Shown: one piece after another, positions 26,575-35,525 of the stretch
Position numbering within the stretch: position 1 is the first letter of the stretch
Layout of the letters: every line of letters starts with the position of its first letter
DNA from: Actinotalea soli
GTDB lineage: Bacteria; Actinomycetota; Actinomycetes; Actinomycetales; Cellulomonadaceae
Length of the DNA stretch: 64,000 nucleotides
NCBI RefSeq assembly: GCF_017565425.1
Contig: NZ_JAGEMK010000004.1
Location: 1 to 64,000 of the forward strand
Reading direction: 5' to 3'
Position numbers and translations under genes: made by a program
Notes under the pieces: model-generated
Database searches by the model: none
What the model saw: only the letters and a program-made list of their open reading frames with translations
Told to the model about the DNA's origin: nothing

Positions 26575-27708
26575 TCACCCGGGGATGAGCAACGGCGCGC
26601 TCTCGTGCTCTCGAGCCCGGGCCTCGAGGTGCTCGAGCCTGCCGGTGAGCCCTGGCCCCGGCTCGAGCCCCACCGCACTCAGCACCTCGGCCCAGCGATG
26701 GGCCCAGTCGTGCCGACGCAAGGACTCGACCACCCCGGCACGGCTGGCCCGCGCCACCCGGAGCGGGTCCCCGTCCAGCTCGCCGATCACGTCCACGACC
26801 CTCGGCTCGGGCGCAGCGATCTCGACGAGGGCGTCCGGCCAGTCGAAGCACCGCGCGAAGTCGGCGACAGCCGGAGCCGAGCCGAGCAGCACGGCACCGG
26901 CCGCGAGCGACTCGAAGTAGCGGTTGGTGAGCGACTCCTCGCCCGCTGTCCGACCGACCCGTCCCGGCTCGTCGTTGTTCTTGTAGACCACGCTGTACCG
27001 GCTGCGCTGGAGCGACCGCGCGAGCGCAGCCCGGTGCTCGCGAGGGCCGGTGACGTCGAACGGGCCTCTGACGGTGTCGTACTGGTAGTGGAGGCTCCCG
27101 GCCGCCGCGGCGGCGAGGAGCGCCTCGTGGGTGCCGTCGAGCCGCCGTCCGTAGCTCATCACATCCGTCCCCCGCACCGGCGCCGGCACCGGGGGGGCGA
27201 AGAGGTCGACATCGACCGCGGTGGGCAGGTAGGTGCACGGCACCCCGCTGATCGCCTCCACCGCGGCGGCCGCGTCCCGGCTGAAGAGGAACACGTGGTC
27301 GAAGCCGCGCAGCAGACGCAGGTAGTCCTCGACCTGGGGGACCTGCGGGGTCCACAGCTCGACGATGAACGCGACCTTGGCCGCCGACCGCTCGAGCTGC
27401 GGACGCACGAGAGGCAGAGCGCCGAGCTCGTGCGCGGCGGCGAAGACGCCGAAGAAGAGATCCGTCTCGACGGCCTCGTCGACCCGCACCATCGGCGCTC
27501 GGCGCGAACGCCCCACCCTGCGGCCGACGCGGTTCACCGCCCCGTGGACCAGAGCCCCCGCGCCGCTCGCCCGGCGACCGCCCGGGGCCAGGAGCGTGGC
27601 GTCCTCGACCGCACAGATGACATCCTCGAGCTCGTACTGCGAGGCCTGCCAGACCTTCTGCTCGAGGGCCCGTCGGGAGAGGACGACGGCACGGCTGCGC
27701 GATGACAT
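26575..27708 (-). CDS. CgeB-like GT-B glycosyltransferase
   Basis: Protein of 377 residues of the glycosyltransferase type resembling CgeB or GT1/GT4. It has a central VMSYGRRLDGTHEALL and a C-terminal donor domain (VYKNNDEPGRVGRTAGEESLTNRYFESLAAGAVLLGS). The acceptor is unknown. ATG 27708 is chosen, as the longer frame reaching 27882 runs into the divergent promoter region. It stands alone, convergent with the beta-helix gene (3-base gap) and divergent from the next GT2. Confidence 0.7.
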   Translation of the reverse strand: MSSRSRAVVLSRRALEQKVWQASQYELEDVICAVEDATLLAPGGRRASGAGALVHGAVNRVGRRVGRSRRAPMVRVDEAVETDLFFGVFAAAHELGALPLVRPQLERSAAKVAFIVELWTPQVPQVEDYLRLLRGFDHVFLFSRDAAAAVEAISGVPCTYLPTAVDVDLFAPPVPAPVRGTDVMSYGRRLDGTHEALLAAAAAGSLHYQYDTVRGPFDVTGPREHRAALARSLQRSRYSVVYKNNDEPGRVGRTAGEESLTNRYFESLAAGAVLLGSAPAVADFARCFDWPDALVEIAAPEPRVVDVIGELDGDPLRVARASRAGVVESLRRHDWAHRWAEVLSAVGLEPGPGLTGRLEHLEARAREHESAPLLIPG

Positions 27709-27875
27709 GGCGGTCACGATAGCGACCCGGACGACCAGCGACGCGGCCCCGTCACCCGAACGGCCCACGCCGGGTTCGTCATTGCTTGTCCGATATGTAC
27801 CATCGAAACCACTCGCACCGGAGCGGGCCCGAGCCCCGCCGTCCGGCGGGCTGATGACCGACGAGGGGCGCACCC

Positions 27876-28706
27876 ATGGCACGAGGCCGAGCAGTCCAAC
27901 GCGTGGCCGACGCGCTCCGTACGACCGTCGGCATCTGGGCCCTGTTCGAGGCGCGCAACAAGGCCCTCGGCTGGCCCGCGGCCCTGCGCTGGCGGCTGCG
28001 CGAGCGAGCCGAGCTGCGGCGCCTGCGTGCGACCGTCACCGTCCCGCCGGCCAGCGTCACCACCGTGGTCCCCACCTACCGGCGGCCCGAGCTCGTCGTC
28101 GCCGCGGTCCGCAGCGCCCTCGCCCAGGACGTCGCCGACCACACCGTGATCGTGGTCGACGACGGTGCCGGCCTCCCGCCGCTGCCCGAGGACGACCGCC
28201 TGGTCGCGGTCTCGCTGAGCTCGAACACGGGCGTGCTCGGGCTCGTCCGCAACGTCGGGCTGGGGCTGGCCCGGTCCCCGGTCGCCGCCTTCCTCGACGA
28301 CGACAACACCTGGCACCCCCACCACCTGTCGACCGCCCTCGCGGCGATCGAGGCAGGGGCCGAGGGCGTCTACACGGCAGTCGAGCGGGTCCACCCCGAC
28401 GGCACCGAGCTCGACGTCCTCTCGACCCCCTTCGACCGGCGTCGCCTGTCGGACGACTCCTTCATCGACGCCAACAGCATCGTCGTCCGGCTGGGACGGG
28501 GCGTGCGGTTCAGCACCCTCCCACGTCGACGGGCCACGCTGCCCAAGGAGGACTGGGAGTTCCTCTGGCGCTTCAGCCGCCGCCGCCGCGTGGTGCACGT
28601 GCCCACGGTGACCGTGCGGTACACGGTCAACCCGGAGAGCTACTACACGTCGTGGTCCTCCCCGGACTCCCCGCCCGTGACGGCGCCGACGGAGCGCACG
28701 CCGTGA
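27876..28706 (+). CDS. glycosyltransferase family 2
   Basis: GT2 enzyme of 276 residues. After a ~55-residue amphipathic N-terminus, the fold begins SVTTVVPTYRRPELVVAAVRSAL, followed by VIVVDDGAG and the metal site AAFLDDDNTW near residues 139-148. The late KEDWEFLWRFS segment resembles the catalytic-base region of the family. GTG of wzx overlaps its stop by 4 bases. The 167-base divergent region upstream holds GTCACCCG (27751-27758) and TTGTCCGATA (27786-27795), resembling pieces of the other island promoters. Confidence 0.85.
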   Translation: MARGRAVQRVADALRTTVGIWALFEARNKALGWPAALRWRLRERAELRRLRATVTVPPASVTTVVPTYRRPELVVAAVRSALAQDVADHTVIVVDDGAGLPPLPEDDRLVAVSLSSNTGVLGLVRNVGLGLARSPVAAFLDDDNTWHPHHLSTALAAIEAGAEGVYTAVERVHPDGTELDVLSTPFDRRRLSDDSFIDANSIVVRLGRGVRFSTLPRRRATLPKEDWEFLWRFSRRRRVVHVPTVTVRYTVNPESYYTSWSSPDSPPVTAPTERTP

Positions 28707-30169
28707 CCCAGGAGACCGAGAGCCCGGTCAGCGCCCAGGGTCTCGCCTCGGGGACACGCTGGATGGTGATGGGACGCCTGGTGACCCAGGTCTCCCGGTT
28801 CGTGGTCTCGATCCTCCTCGCCCGCCTGCTGACCCCCGAGGCCTTCGGCCTCGTCGCCGTGGCGATGACGACGATCCTCGCCCTCGAGGTCTTCAAGGAC
28901 CTCGGGACGGGGGCAGCCGTCATCCAGCGCCCCGAGGTCGACCAGGCCCTGCTCAGCAGCGTCTTCTACTTCAACGTCCTCGCGGGGGTCGTGTGCGCAG
29001 CGGCCATGTTCTTCGGCGCCCCGCTCATCGCGACGGCCTTCGGCACCCCTGACGCGACCTCGGTGGTGCGCGCCCTGTCGGTCATCATGGTGCTGAGTGG
29101 GCTCACCCAGACCCACCACGCCGTCCTGCGGCGCTCGATGCGCTTCAGCGGGGTCGCGGCGGTCGAGATGGCCGGAGCCCTGGTGAACGGGGCCGTGAGC
29201 ATCACGCTCGCCCTGCTCGGCGCGGGGGTCTGGGCCATGGTGTGGGGCAACATCGCCGGCGTCCTGGCCGGGTCGGTCATCGCGTGGATCCGCTCCGGGT
29301 GGAAGCCGTCGGCCGTGCTCCGCGCCGCGCCGCTCCGTTCGATCGCCGGCTTCAGCCTGAACACCGCAGCCTTCAACGCGACGACCTTCGCCCTGATGAA
29401 CGCTGACAAGATCCTGGTGAGCCGGTCGCTGGGGGCACCGGCGCTCGGCGTCTACTCCCTCGCGCAGCGGACGATCAACTACCCGATGGAGTCGGTCGCG
29501 CACGTCCTCATGACGGTGCTCTTCCCCGCCTTCTCCCGCATCCAGGACGACAACGCCGCGCTGCGTCGCGGGTACACGCGGGCCCTCGGCGCGATCGCCT
29601 TCCTGACCTTGCCCCTCATGGTCGGCGCGGCCACCGTGGCCCGACCCCTGGTCGAGGTCGTGCTCGGCGAGGAGTGGACCGACCTGATCCCCCTCCTGTG
29701 GTTCATGGCCCCCGCCGGCGCACTGGCAGCCCTGCTCAGCGCCGTGAACACCCTGTACTCGGCCAAGGGTCGGGCGGACTGGATGTTCCGGTGGGGACTC
29801 GCGAGCGGTGCGTTCACCCTCGTCGGCTTCGTCGTGGGCCTCCGCTGGGGCTTGGTCGGGCTCGCGGTCGCCTACCTGGCCGTGACCCTGATCCAGACGC
29901 CGGTGGGGCTGTGGATCGTGCTCCGGCTGATCGACATGCGCCTCAGCACGCTGCTGCGCAGCCTGCTGCCCTACGTCGCCATGACCGCCGCGATGGCCGC
30001 CGCGACGAGCGGGGTGGTCGCGGCGACGGCCGGAGCCGGGGCGGCTCCCTGGGTGCAGCTCGCCGTGGGGGTCCTGACCGGGGCCGTCGTCTACGGGGGG
30101 CTCGCCGCCTGGGTGCACCCGCCGGCGGTGGCGGACTCCTTGACGCTGATCCGGCGCGGCGAGAGGTAG
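28703..30169 (+). CDS. polysaccharide flippase (Wzx-like)
   Basis: MOP-superfamily exporter of 488 residues with 12-14 hydrophobic helices, beginning GTRWMVMGRLVTQVSRFVVS with RLLTPEAFGLVAVAM, typical of the lipopolysaccharide/teichuronic-acid flippase branch. It carries undecaprenyl-linked repeat units across the membrane to Wzy. GTG 28703 overlaps the upstream GT2 stop by 4 bases and fixes the start; the open frame from 27365 is an accident of composition. It is last gene of its operon; the 241 bases after it hold the promoter of the second beta-helix gene. Confidence 0.88.
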   Translation: MTQETESPVSAQGLASGTRWMVMGRLVTQVSRFVVSILLARLLTPEAFGLVAVAMTTILALEVFKDLGTGAAVIQRPEVDQALLSSVFYFNVLAGVVCAAAMFFGAPLIATAFGTPDATSVVRALSVIMVLSGLTQTHHAVLRRSMRFSGVAAVEMAGALVNGAVSITLALLGAGVWAMVWGNIAGVLAGSVIAWIRSGWKPSAVLRAAPLRSIAGFSLNTAAFNATTFALMNADKILVSRSLGAPALGVYSLAQRTINYPMESVAHVLMTVLFPAFSRIQDDNAALRRGYTRALGAIAFLTLPLMVGAATVARPLVEVVLGEEWTDLIPLLWFMAPAGALAALLSAVNTLYSAKGRADWMFRWGLASGAFTLVGFVVGLRWGLVGLAVAYLAVTLIQTPVGLWIVLRLIDMRLSTLLRSLLPYVAMTAAMAAATSGVVAATAGAGAAPWVQLAVGVLTGAVVYGGLAAWVHPPAVADSLTLIRRGER

Positions 30170-30324
30170 GGCGGCCCGCGCCCCGGACCGGGCACGGCGA
30201 AGATCTTTATCACAGATCAGGCCCGTCGTCACGATCAACATGTCCGCACTGCGAGACCTCAGCCCGACGAAAAGGGTCACGGCGGCACAGAGCAGGGCCA
30301 ATCGTCGGCAGCACCTTGCGAAGT

Positions 30325-30345
30325 TCACCCGTTCGGGCGGTACGG
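30325..30345 (+). promoter_or_regulatory. TCACCCG element upstream of the second beta-helix gene
   Basis: TCACCCG (30325-30331) lies about 83 bases before the ATG at 30411. A possible -10 TACGGT (30340-30345) with TTGCGA 19 bases before it would place the element in the spacer. GTTCG and CGAAC form an inverted repeat nearby. It matches the other island sites only in the core heptamer. Confidence 0.35.
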
Positions 30346-30410
30346 TGGTCACGAACCGATAACGATGCGCCGAAGACGTCGCGCCCCCTACCCCCCAAGG
30401 ACGCCCCTTC

Positions 30411-31502
30411 ATGCCCCGTGCCCACACACACCTCGTGCGTGCTGCGGCGGTCTCGGCCGTCGTGGCCCTGAGCGCCGCAGGATGCTCCGCCGCCGACCCC
30501 GAGAACGACCCGTGGGAGCAGGTGGACGGCGGTGCGGTCGAGGCCCTCGAGCCCGACCCCACGACGGCCCCCACCTCCCCGAGCCCTGCCCCCAGCCCGA
30601 CCGACGAGCCCGAGCTGGTCGAGGAGCCCGCGCCCGTCGACCCCACGGTCGAGCAGCCCGCCGTCGAGCCGGTCAGCGAGGCAGACCCCGAGCCCCGCGA
30701 GGACGACTCCCCGTCCCGCGGCGGGACCCGTGACCCGGAGCCCAGCGCCCCGGAGCCGACCACGCCCGCCCCGACCACCCCCGGCGGCGGCTCGCCGACC
30801 ACCGGGCCCGGGGTCGATGCCGGGCTGACCGACCCGGGCGCGCTGCGCACCGTGCCCGCGAGCGGCCTCAAGGACGGCGAGGTGCTCCAGAACGCGCGGA
30901 TCACCGGTGACATGGTCGTGACCGGCAAGGACGTCACGCTGAAGAACGTCCAGGTCGACGGCGAGATCATCCTCCGGGGATCGGGCGCGACGGTGACCGA
31001 CTCCAAGGTCGGAGCGCTCAGCGTCTCGGGGGCCGCCGGTGTCACCATCTCCCGCGTCGAGATCTCCGGCGCCTCGGGCAAGGACGGCATCCACGTCACC
31101 TCGGACACCGGGCGGGTCACCGACCTGGTCATCGAGGACTCCCGCATCCACTCGCCGGCCGTGACCGCCAACAGCCACTACGACGGCATCCAGGTGCGCG
31201 GCGTGGACGGCCTCACCCTGCGCGGGAACTCCTTCGAGCTCGGCCCGCACAAGCCGCAGCTCAATGCCGCGATCTTCCTCCAGGAGGCCAACGGCGGGAA
31301 CACGAACGTGACGATCGACGACAACTACGTCGACGGCGGTGGGTTCACCCTCTACCTCGCTGGCAAGAACGTCGCGATCACGAACAACACCTTCGGCCCG
31401 AACGGCCGTTGGGGCCTGGTCTACCCGAAGTCGGACACCTCCTCGGTCGCCTTCCGCGGCAACGTGTGGGCCGAGTCCGGCTCGAAGGCCTCCCTGGGCT
31501 GA
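30411..31502 (+). CDS. parallel beta-helix lipoprotein, second paralogue
   Basis: Lipoprotein of 363 residues: lipobox LSAAGC, a ~100-residue Pro/Glu/Thr-rich stalk, then a right-handed beta-helix of ~220 residues ending in NTFGPNGRWGLVYP. The beta-helix region is nearly identical over long stretches to that of the gene at 31696 and clearly related to 25681. The stalk suggests display through the cell wall. A function in modifying or binding the exported polysaccharide is inferred from position. It is a single-gene unit closed by a strong terminator. Confidence 0.8.
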   Translation: MPRAHTHLVRAAAVSAVVALSAAGCSAADPENDPWEQVDGGAVEALEPDPTTAPTSPSPAPSPTDEPELVEEPAPVDPTVEQPAVEPVSEADPEPREDDSPSRGGTRDPEPSAPEPTTPAPTTPGGGSPTTGPGVDAGLTDPGALRTVPASGLKDGEVLQNARITGDMVVTGKDVTLKNVQVDGEIILRGSGATVTDSKVGALSVSGAAGVTISRVEISGASGKDGIHVTSDTGRVTDLVIEDSRIHSPAVTANSHYDGIQVRGVDGLTLRGNSFELGPHKPQLNAAIFLQEANGGNTNVTIDDNYVDGGGFTLYLAGKNVAITNNTFGPNGRWGLVYPKSDTSSVAFRGNVWAESGSKASLG

Positions 31503-31546
31503 GCTCGCACCTCAGCGACGGAAGCCATCACCCGTCGTCGAGGGTC

Positions 31547-31584
31547 AGGACGGGGCGGGACGCGAGAGCGTCCCGCCCCGTCCT
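31547..31584 (+). terminator. strong hairpin terminator
   Basis: A perfect 17-bp stem (31547-31563 with 31568-31584) closed by a GAGA tetraloop and followed by TCGTCGTTC. It separates the second and third beta-helix genes. Confidence 0.8.
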
Positions 31585-31695
31585 TCGTCGTTCCCGCCAC
31601 CAGCACGAGGCAACCCCTCAGGACCCTCCCGACCCTGCCGATGACTCCGACGACCGACAGCTGTCGGCCCGTCCCTCCGCTGAGGACCCGTCATC

Positions 31696-33207
31696 GTGCC
31701 CCTGCCTCGTGCCCCCAGGACCAGCAGCCCACGACCGCCGCGCGCCCGGCGTGGGTCCGTGCGGCTTCTCCTCCTCCCCCTGCTCCTGACCGCCCTGGTC
31801 TCGACCGGCCTCGCGAGCGCGGCTCCGGCCGCCGAGGCGGCCACCCCTCGACTGACGATCGCGCTGACCGTGACCGGTCCGACCACGATCACCCAGGGGG
31901 CCTCCACCTCGATCCGCACGACCTACCGCAAGCACGGCTCCCCCGTCGCGTCCGCGAACCTGACCCTGCAGCGACGCACCGACGGGCGGTGGGTGGACGT
32001 GCGCGGTCCCGTCGCCATCCGCAAGGGCATCGGTACGCGCGGCCTCACCCCGTCGACCAGCGGGACCTTCCGCCTGCGGAACCACGACAGCAGCGCCCAC
32101 AGCCGCACCTTCACGGTGACGGTGCGCAAGCCCGCCGTCTCGGCCACGGTGAGCACGACGAACGTCACCGCGGGGCAGTCCGCCACCGTCACGGCCAGCT
32201 ACACCACGGCAGGGATCGCCCCGGCGCGAGCGACCCTCGTCCTGCAGCGCAAGAGCGGCAGCGCCTGGGTCGACGCCGGCTCCTTCGTGGCTCAGCACGG
32301 TGCCGGGACGCGCACCGTGACGCCGACCGCGACGACGACCTACCGGGTCCGCAACCACTACCGGTCGGCGACGACCGCGCCCTTCACGGTGACGGTCGCG
32401 CCCCCCGCCGCACCCGAACCGGTGGTCCCGCCGGCGGTCCCGCCGGCTGCCCCGCCCGCCGCGGGAGGATCCGGGGGCGGCCAGACCTGGACGACCGTCT
32501 CCCGGCTCCCTGACAACACCCTGACCGGCGTCCGCTCCGGCACCACCCTCACCACCTCGAGCAAGACGTCGCTCTCGGCCACGGCCCAGACCGTCGAGGG
32601 TGTGCGGTTCACCGGGGACCTCGTCGTGACGGGGAACGACCTCGTCCTGCGTGACGTCGTCGTCGACGGGGAGCTCATCGTGCGCGGATCGCAGCGCGTG
32701 ACCCTCGAGCACTCGACGGTCGGGGCCTTCAGCATCTCCGGCTCGACGCGGGTGACGGCGCGCCGTCTCGACGTGCGTGGGCGCAGCGGCAAGGACGGGG
32801 TGCACGTCACCTCGGACACCGGGCGGGTGGCCGACGTGCTCATCCAGGACTCGCGCATCCACTCCCCCGCGGTGACCGCGACCAGCCACTACGACGGCAT
32901 CCAGGTGCGCGGTGCCGATCGCCTGACCCTGCGCGGGAACTCCTTCGAGCTCGGCCCGCACAAGCCGCAGTACAACGCCGCGATCTTCCTCCAGGAGGCC
33001 AACGGCGGGAACACCGCGGTGACCATCGAGGACAACTGGATCGACGGTGGTGGCTACGTGCTCTACCTCGCCGGCCGGCACGTCACGCTCACCAGGAACA
33101 CCTTCGGCCCGAACGGTCGGTGGGGTCTGGTGTTCCCGGCCTCGGACCTGTCCTCGGTCACCTTCGAGGGGAACACCTGGGGCACAGGAGCTGCCGCGAC
33201 CCTCTAA
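31696..33207 (+). CDS. secreted parallel beta-helix protein with Ig-like repeats, third paralogue
   Basis: Exported protein of 503 residues. A long Arg-rich signal region with hydrophobic core (LLLLPLLLTALVSTGLASAAPAA) has an AxA-type cleavage site and no lipobox. Two ~85-residue Ig-like repeats follow (TVTGPTTITQGAS..., then VSTTNVTAGQSATVTAS...), both containing TFRLRNH/TYRVRNH, then a Pro/Ala linker and a beta-helix from ~280 on. Unlike its two paralogues it is released or held by the Ig-like domains. The GTG start has GAGGA about 10 bases upstream. It converges with the GT4 gene after 15 bases. Confidence 0.8.
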   Translation: MPLPRAPRTSSPRPPRARRGSVRLLLLPLLLTALVSTGLASAAPAAEAATPRLTIALTVTGPTTITQGASTSIRTTYRKHGSPVASANLTLQRRTDGRWVDVRGPVAIRKGIGTRGLTPSTSGTFRLRNHDSSAHSRTFTVTVRKPAVSATVSTTNVTAGQSATVTASYTTAGIAPARATLVLQRKSGSAWVDAGSFVAQHGAGTRTVTPTATTTYRVRNHYRSATTAPFTVTVAPPAAPEPVVPPAVPPAAPPAAGGSGGGQTWTTVSRLPDNTLTGVRSGTTLTTSSKTSLSATAQTVEGVRFTGDLVVTGNDLVLRDVVVDGELIVRGSQRVTLEHSTVGAFSISGSTRVTARRLDVRGRSGKDGVHVTSDTGRVADVLIQDSRIHSPAVTATSHYDGIQVRGADRLTLRGNSFELGPHKPQYNAAIFLQEANGGNTAVTIEDNWIDGGGYVLYLAGRHVTLTRNTFGPNGRWGLVFPASDLSSVTFEGNTWGTGAAATL

Positions 33208-33222
33208 CGGCCCCCGCCGCAC

Positions 33223-34410
33223 TCACGAGAGTGCGCGGAAGACCCCCACGTAGGCCTCGGCCTGGGTGCTCCACCGCAGGTGCTCCTCGATGCGCTTGCG
33301 CCCCAGGGCGCCCATCTCGTGGCGGCGCTCGGGGTCGTCGAGCAGGGTCGCGATGCCACGGGCCAGGGCGCCGTCGTCGTCCTCGTGGACCACGAGCCCG
33401 GCTGCGCCGGCCGAGCGGCGGTTCTCGGTGAGGTCGAAGCCCACCACGGGCAGCTCGTAGGCCATGTACTCCATGGTCTTGTTCATCGTGGACTTGTCGT
33501 TGAAGTCGTTGACCGGGTCGGGGGTGACGCCCAGGTCGGCGCTCGACAGCCAGCGGCTGATCTCGGCCGGGCCCACCTTGCCGGTGAAGGTCACGTACTC
33601 GTCGAGCCCCAGGCGGGTGCTCTGGGCGCGCAGGTCCTCGAGGCAGTCGCCGAACCCCATCAGACCGAAGTGGGTGTCGGTACGCCCGAGGACGTTCACG
33701 TAGTGGTCGATCGCACCGAGGAGCCGGTCGACGCCGTCCTGCGGCCCCATGATGCCGAGGTAGCACACGAGGTGCTCACGGCCGTGGCGCAGGGCCGGGT
33801 CGGGCTCCTCGCTGCGCATCCGGTCCGGGTCGGGGGCGCTCATCACGATCGTCGAGCGCTCGAGGGGGACCTTGCCGCGGGTGCTCGCGATCTCACGGTA
33901 GGACTCGTTGGTCGAGATCACGTGGTCGGCCGTGGCGTAGGTCGCGCGCTCGAGCAGCAGGAGCCCGCGGTGGAGCAGCCCGCGGCGACCGAACCTGGCC
34001 TCGAAGACCTCGGGGCACAGGTCGTGCTGGTCGTAGACGAACGCCTTCCGGCCGACGAGCTTGTGCAGCCGAGCGAGCAGCCAGTACGTGTCCGGCGGGT
34101 TGCAGGCCTGCAGGACGTCGAAGCCCTCGTTCCGTCGCACGTGGACCGACAGGACCGCGGTACGCAGCCACGCGTAGACGAACTCGATGAAGTAGCCGAG
34201 GATCCCCGACCGAGCCTTGGCAGGCGGGTAGGTGTGGATCCGGACGCCGTCCAGCGTGCGGTGCGCAGGCTGGCCGACCTCGCGCGGGCAGATCACCGAG
34301 ACCTGGTGACCCGCCGCGACGAGGGCCTGGCACTCGAGCCACACCCTGCGGTCGAGGGGGACGGAGAGGTTCTGCACGACGACGAGCACGCGCGCGGGGG
34401 GTCGGGTCAC
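33223..34410 (-). CDS. glycosyltransferase family 4
   Basis: GT-B enzyme of 395 residues: N-terminal VLVVVQNLSVPLDRRVWLECQALVAAGHQV, a DQHDLCPEVFEARFG segment, and a C-terminal donor site (GVTPDPVNDFNDKSTMNKTMEYMAYELPVVGFDLTENR). It likely adds an internal sugar of the repeat unit. GTG at 34410 overlaps the upstream dehydrogenase stop by 4 bases. It is last gene of the operon starting at 37041. Confidence 0.88.
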   Translation of the reverse strand: MTRPPARVLVVVQNLSVPLDRRVWLECQALVAAGHQVSVICPREVGQPAHRTLDGVRIHTYPPAKARSGILGYFIEFVYAWLRTAVLSVHVRRNEGFDVLQACNPPDTYWLLARLHKLVGRKAFVYDQHDLCPEVFEARFGRRGLLHRGLLLLERATYATADHVISTNESYREIASTRGKVPLERSTIVMSAPDPDRMRSEEPDPALRHGREHLVCYLGIMGPQDGVDRLLGAIDHYVNVLGRTDTHFGLMGFGDCLEDLRAQSTRLGLDEYVTFTGKVGPAEISRWLSSADLGVTPDPVNDFNDKSTMNKTMEYMAYELPVVGFDLTENRRSAGAAGLVVHEDDDGALARGIATLLDDPERRHEMGALGRKRIEEHLRWSTQAEAYVGVFRALS

Positions 34411-35525
34411 AGGGGGCTCCAGATCGAGGTCGCGGTCACGAGGGACCGGTCGAGGTCGGCAAGGGATGCAGCCCCCGTGAGGGCCATGACGTGGGTCAGG
34501 TCGGCACGCAGGGCCTCGAGGGCCTCGACCACACCGGCCTCGCCCCCTGCGGCGAGGCCCCAGACCACAGGACGGCCGACCATCACGGCCGAGGCACCGA
34601 GGGCGAGGGCGACGAGGCAGTCGAGGCCGGAGCGGATGCCGCCGTCGACCAGGACGGGCGCCCGACCGGCGACGGCGTCGACGACCTCGGGCAGGGCGAT
34701 CGCGCTGGGCACGGCCCGGTCGAGCTGACGACCACCGTGGTTGGAGACCACGACCCCCGCAGCACCCGCATCGAGGCAGGCGACAGCCTCGTCCCCGCGG
34801 AGCACACCCTTGACGAGCACGGGCAGGCCGCTGGCCTCAGCAAGCCACGAGATGGCTTCGAGAGTGATCGTCGGGTCCTGCTCGGCGGCGCGGCGGGCGT
34901 CGGCCCGCCCGGGGTCGAGGTGCTGCTGCAGGTTCACCAGGAAGTGGTCGTCCGGGATCGCGATCCTGGTGCCGGTCACGCGCCGCTTGATGCCCACGTA
35001 GGGGGTGTCCCCGGTGAGCACGAGGGCCCGGGCGCCGGCGCTGACGGCGCGCTCGACCAGGCGGAGGGTCAGGTCGCGGTCCCGCATCGCGTAGACCTGG
35101 AACCACCACGGCGCGGACCCCGCCGCGGCGACCTCCTCGAGCGGGGTCGAGGAGCGCGTCGACAGCGCGAGCAGGCTCCCGGTCGCGGCCGCGGCACGGG
35201 CCGTGGCCCGCTCCCCCTCGGCGTGGGCCAGGCCCTGGAAGGCCGTGGGGGCCAGCACCACGGGCGAGGAGACCTCGGCGCCGAGGAGCGAGGTGGGCAG
35301 GTCGACCCGGCCGACGTCGCGCAGCACCCGAGGGCGGACACGGTAGTGCTCCCAGGCCGTCCGGGACTCGTGGAGGGTGGTCTCGGCCCCGGCCCCGGCG
35401 GCGAAGTAGTCGTAGACCTCCGCGGGGAGCAGGGCTGCGGCCTTGTCCTCGTGCTCCGCCAGGGCGGTGAGGGTCATCGAGGTGCGGTCGACCGGACCGC
35501 GGCCATCAGTAGGCACCTGCGCCAC
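34407..35525 (-). CDS. FMN-dependent alpha-hydroxy-acid oxidizing protein
   Basis: Protein of up to 372 residues of the lactate dehydrogenase/glycolate oxidase flavoprotein family. The conserved residues are visible: Tyr in VYDYFAAGAG, Tyr in WWFQVYAMRDRD, Lys in VLVKGVLRGDEA, and His and Arg in SNHGGRQLD, then VLVDGGIRSG for FMN phosphate. The substrate is unknown. The position between WbaP and a GT4 gene, overlapping both, is unusual for a lactate enzyme. GTG 35525 overlaps the wbaP-like end by 20 bases; ATG 35477 is a possible shorter start. The homologue MftD occurs in mycofactocin clusters, but no other mycofactocin gene is here. Confidence 0.82.
   Translation of the reverse strand: MAQVPTDGRGPVDRTSMTLTALAEHEDKAAALLPAEVYDYFAAGAGAETTLHESRTAWEHYRVRPRVLRDVGRVDLPTSLLGAEVSSPVVLAPTAFQGLAHAEGERATARAAAATGSLLALSTRSSTPLEEVAAAGSAPWWFQVYAMRDRDLTLRLVERAVSAGARALVLTGDTPYVGIKRRVTGTRIAIPDDHFLVNLQQHLDPGRADARRAAEQDPTITLEAISWLAEASGLPVLVKGVLRGDEAVACLDAGAAGVVVSNHGGRQLDRAVPSAIALPEVVDAVAGRAPVLVDGGIRSGLDCLVALALGASAVMVGRPVVWGLAAGGEAGVVEALEALRADLTHVMALTGAASLADLDRSLVTATSIWSPL

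Noticed and set aside
34407-35525. Mycofactocin cluster, because of an MftD-like dehydrogenase and a PqqD-like protein
   Set aside because: No MftA precursor, MftC radical SAM enzyme or MftE peptidase is present, and the PqqD-like protein sits with B2 in a lasso-type set.
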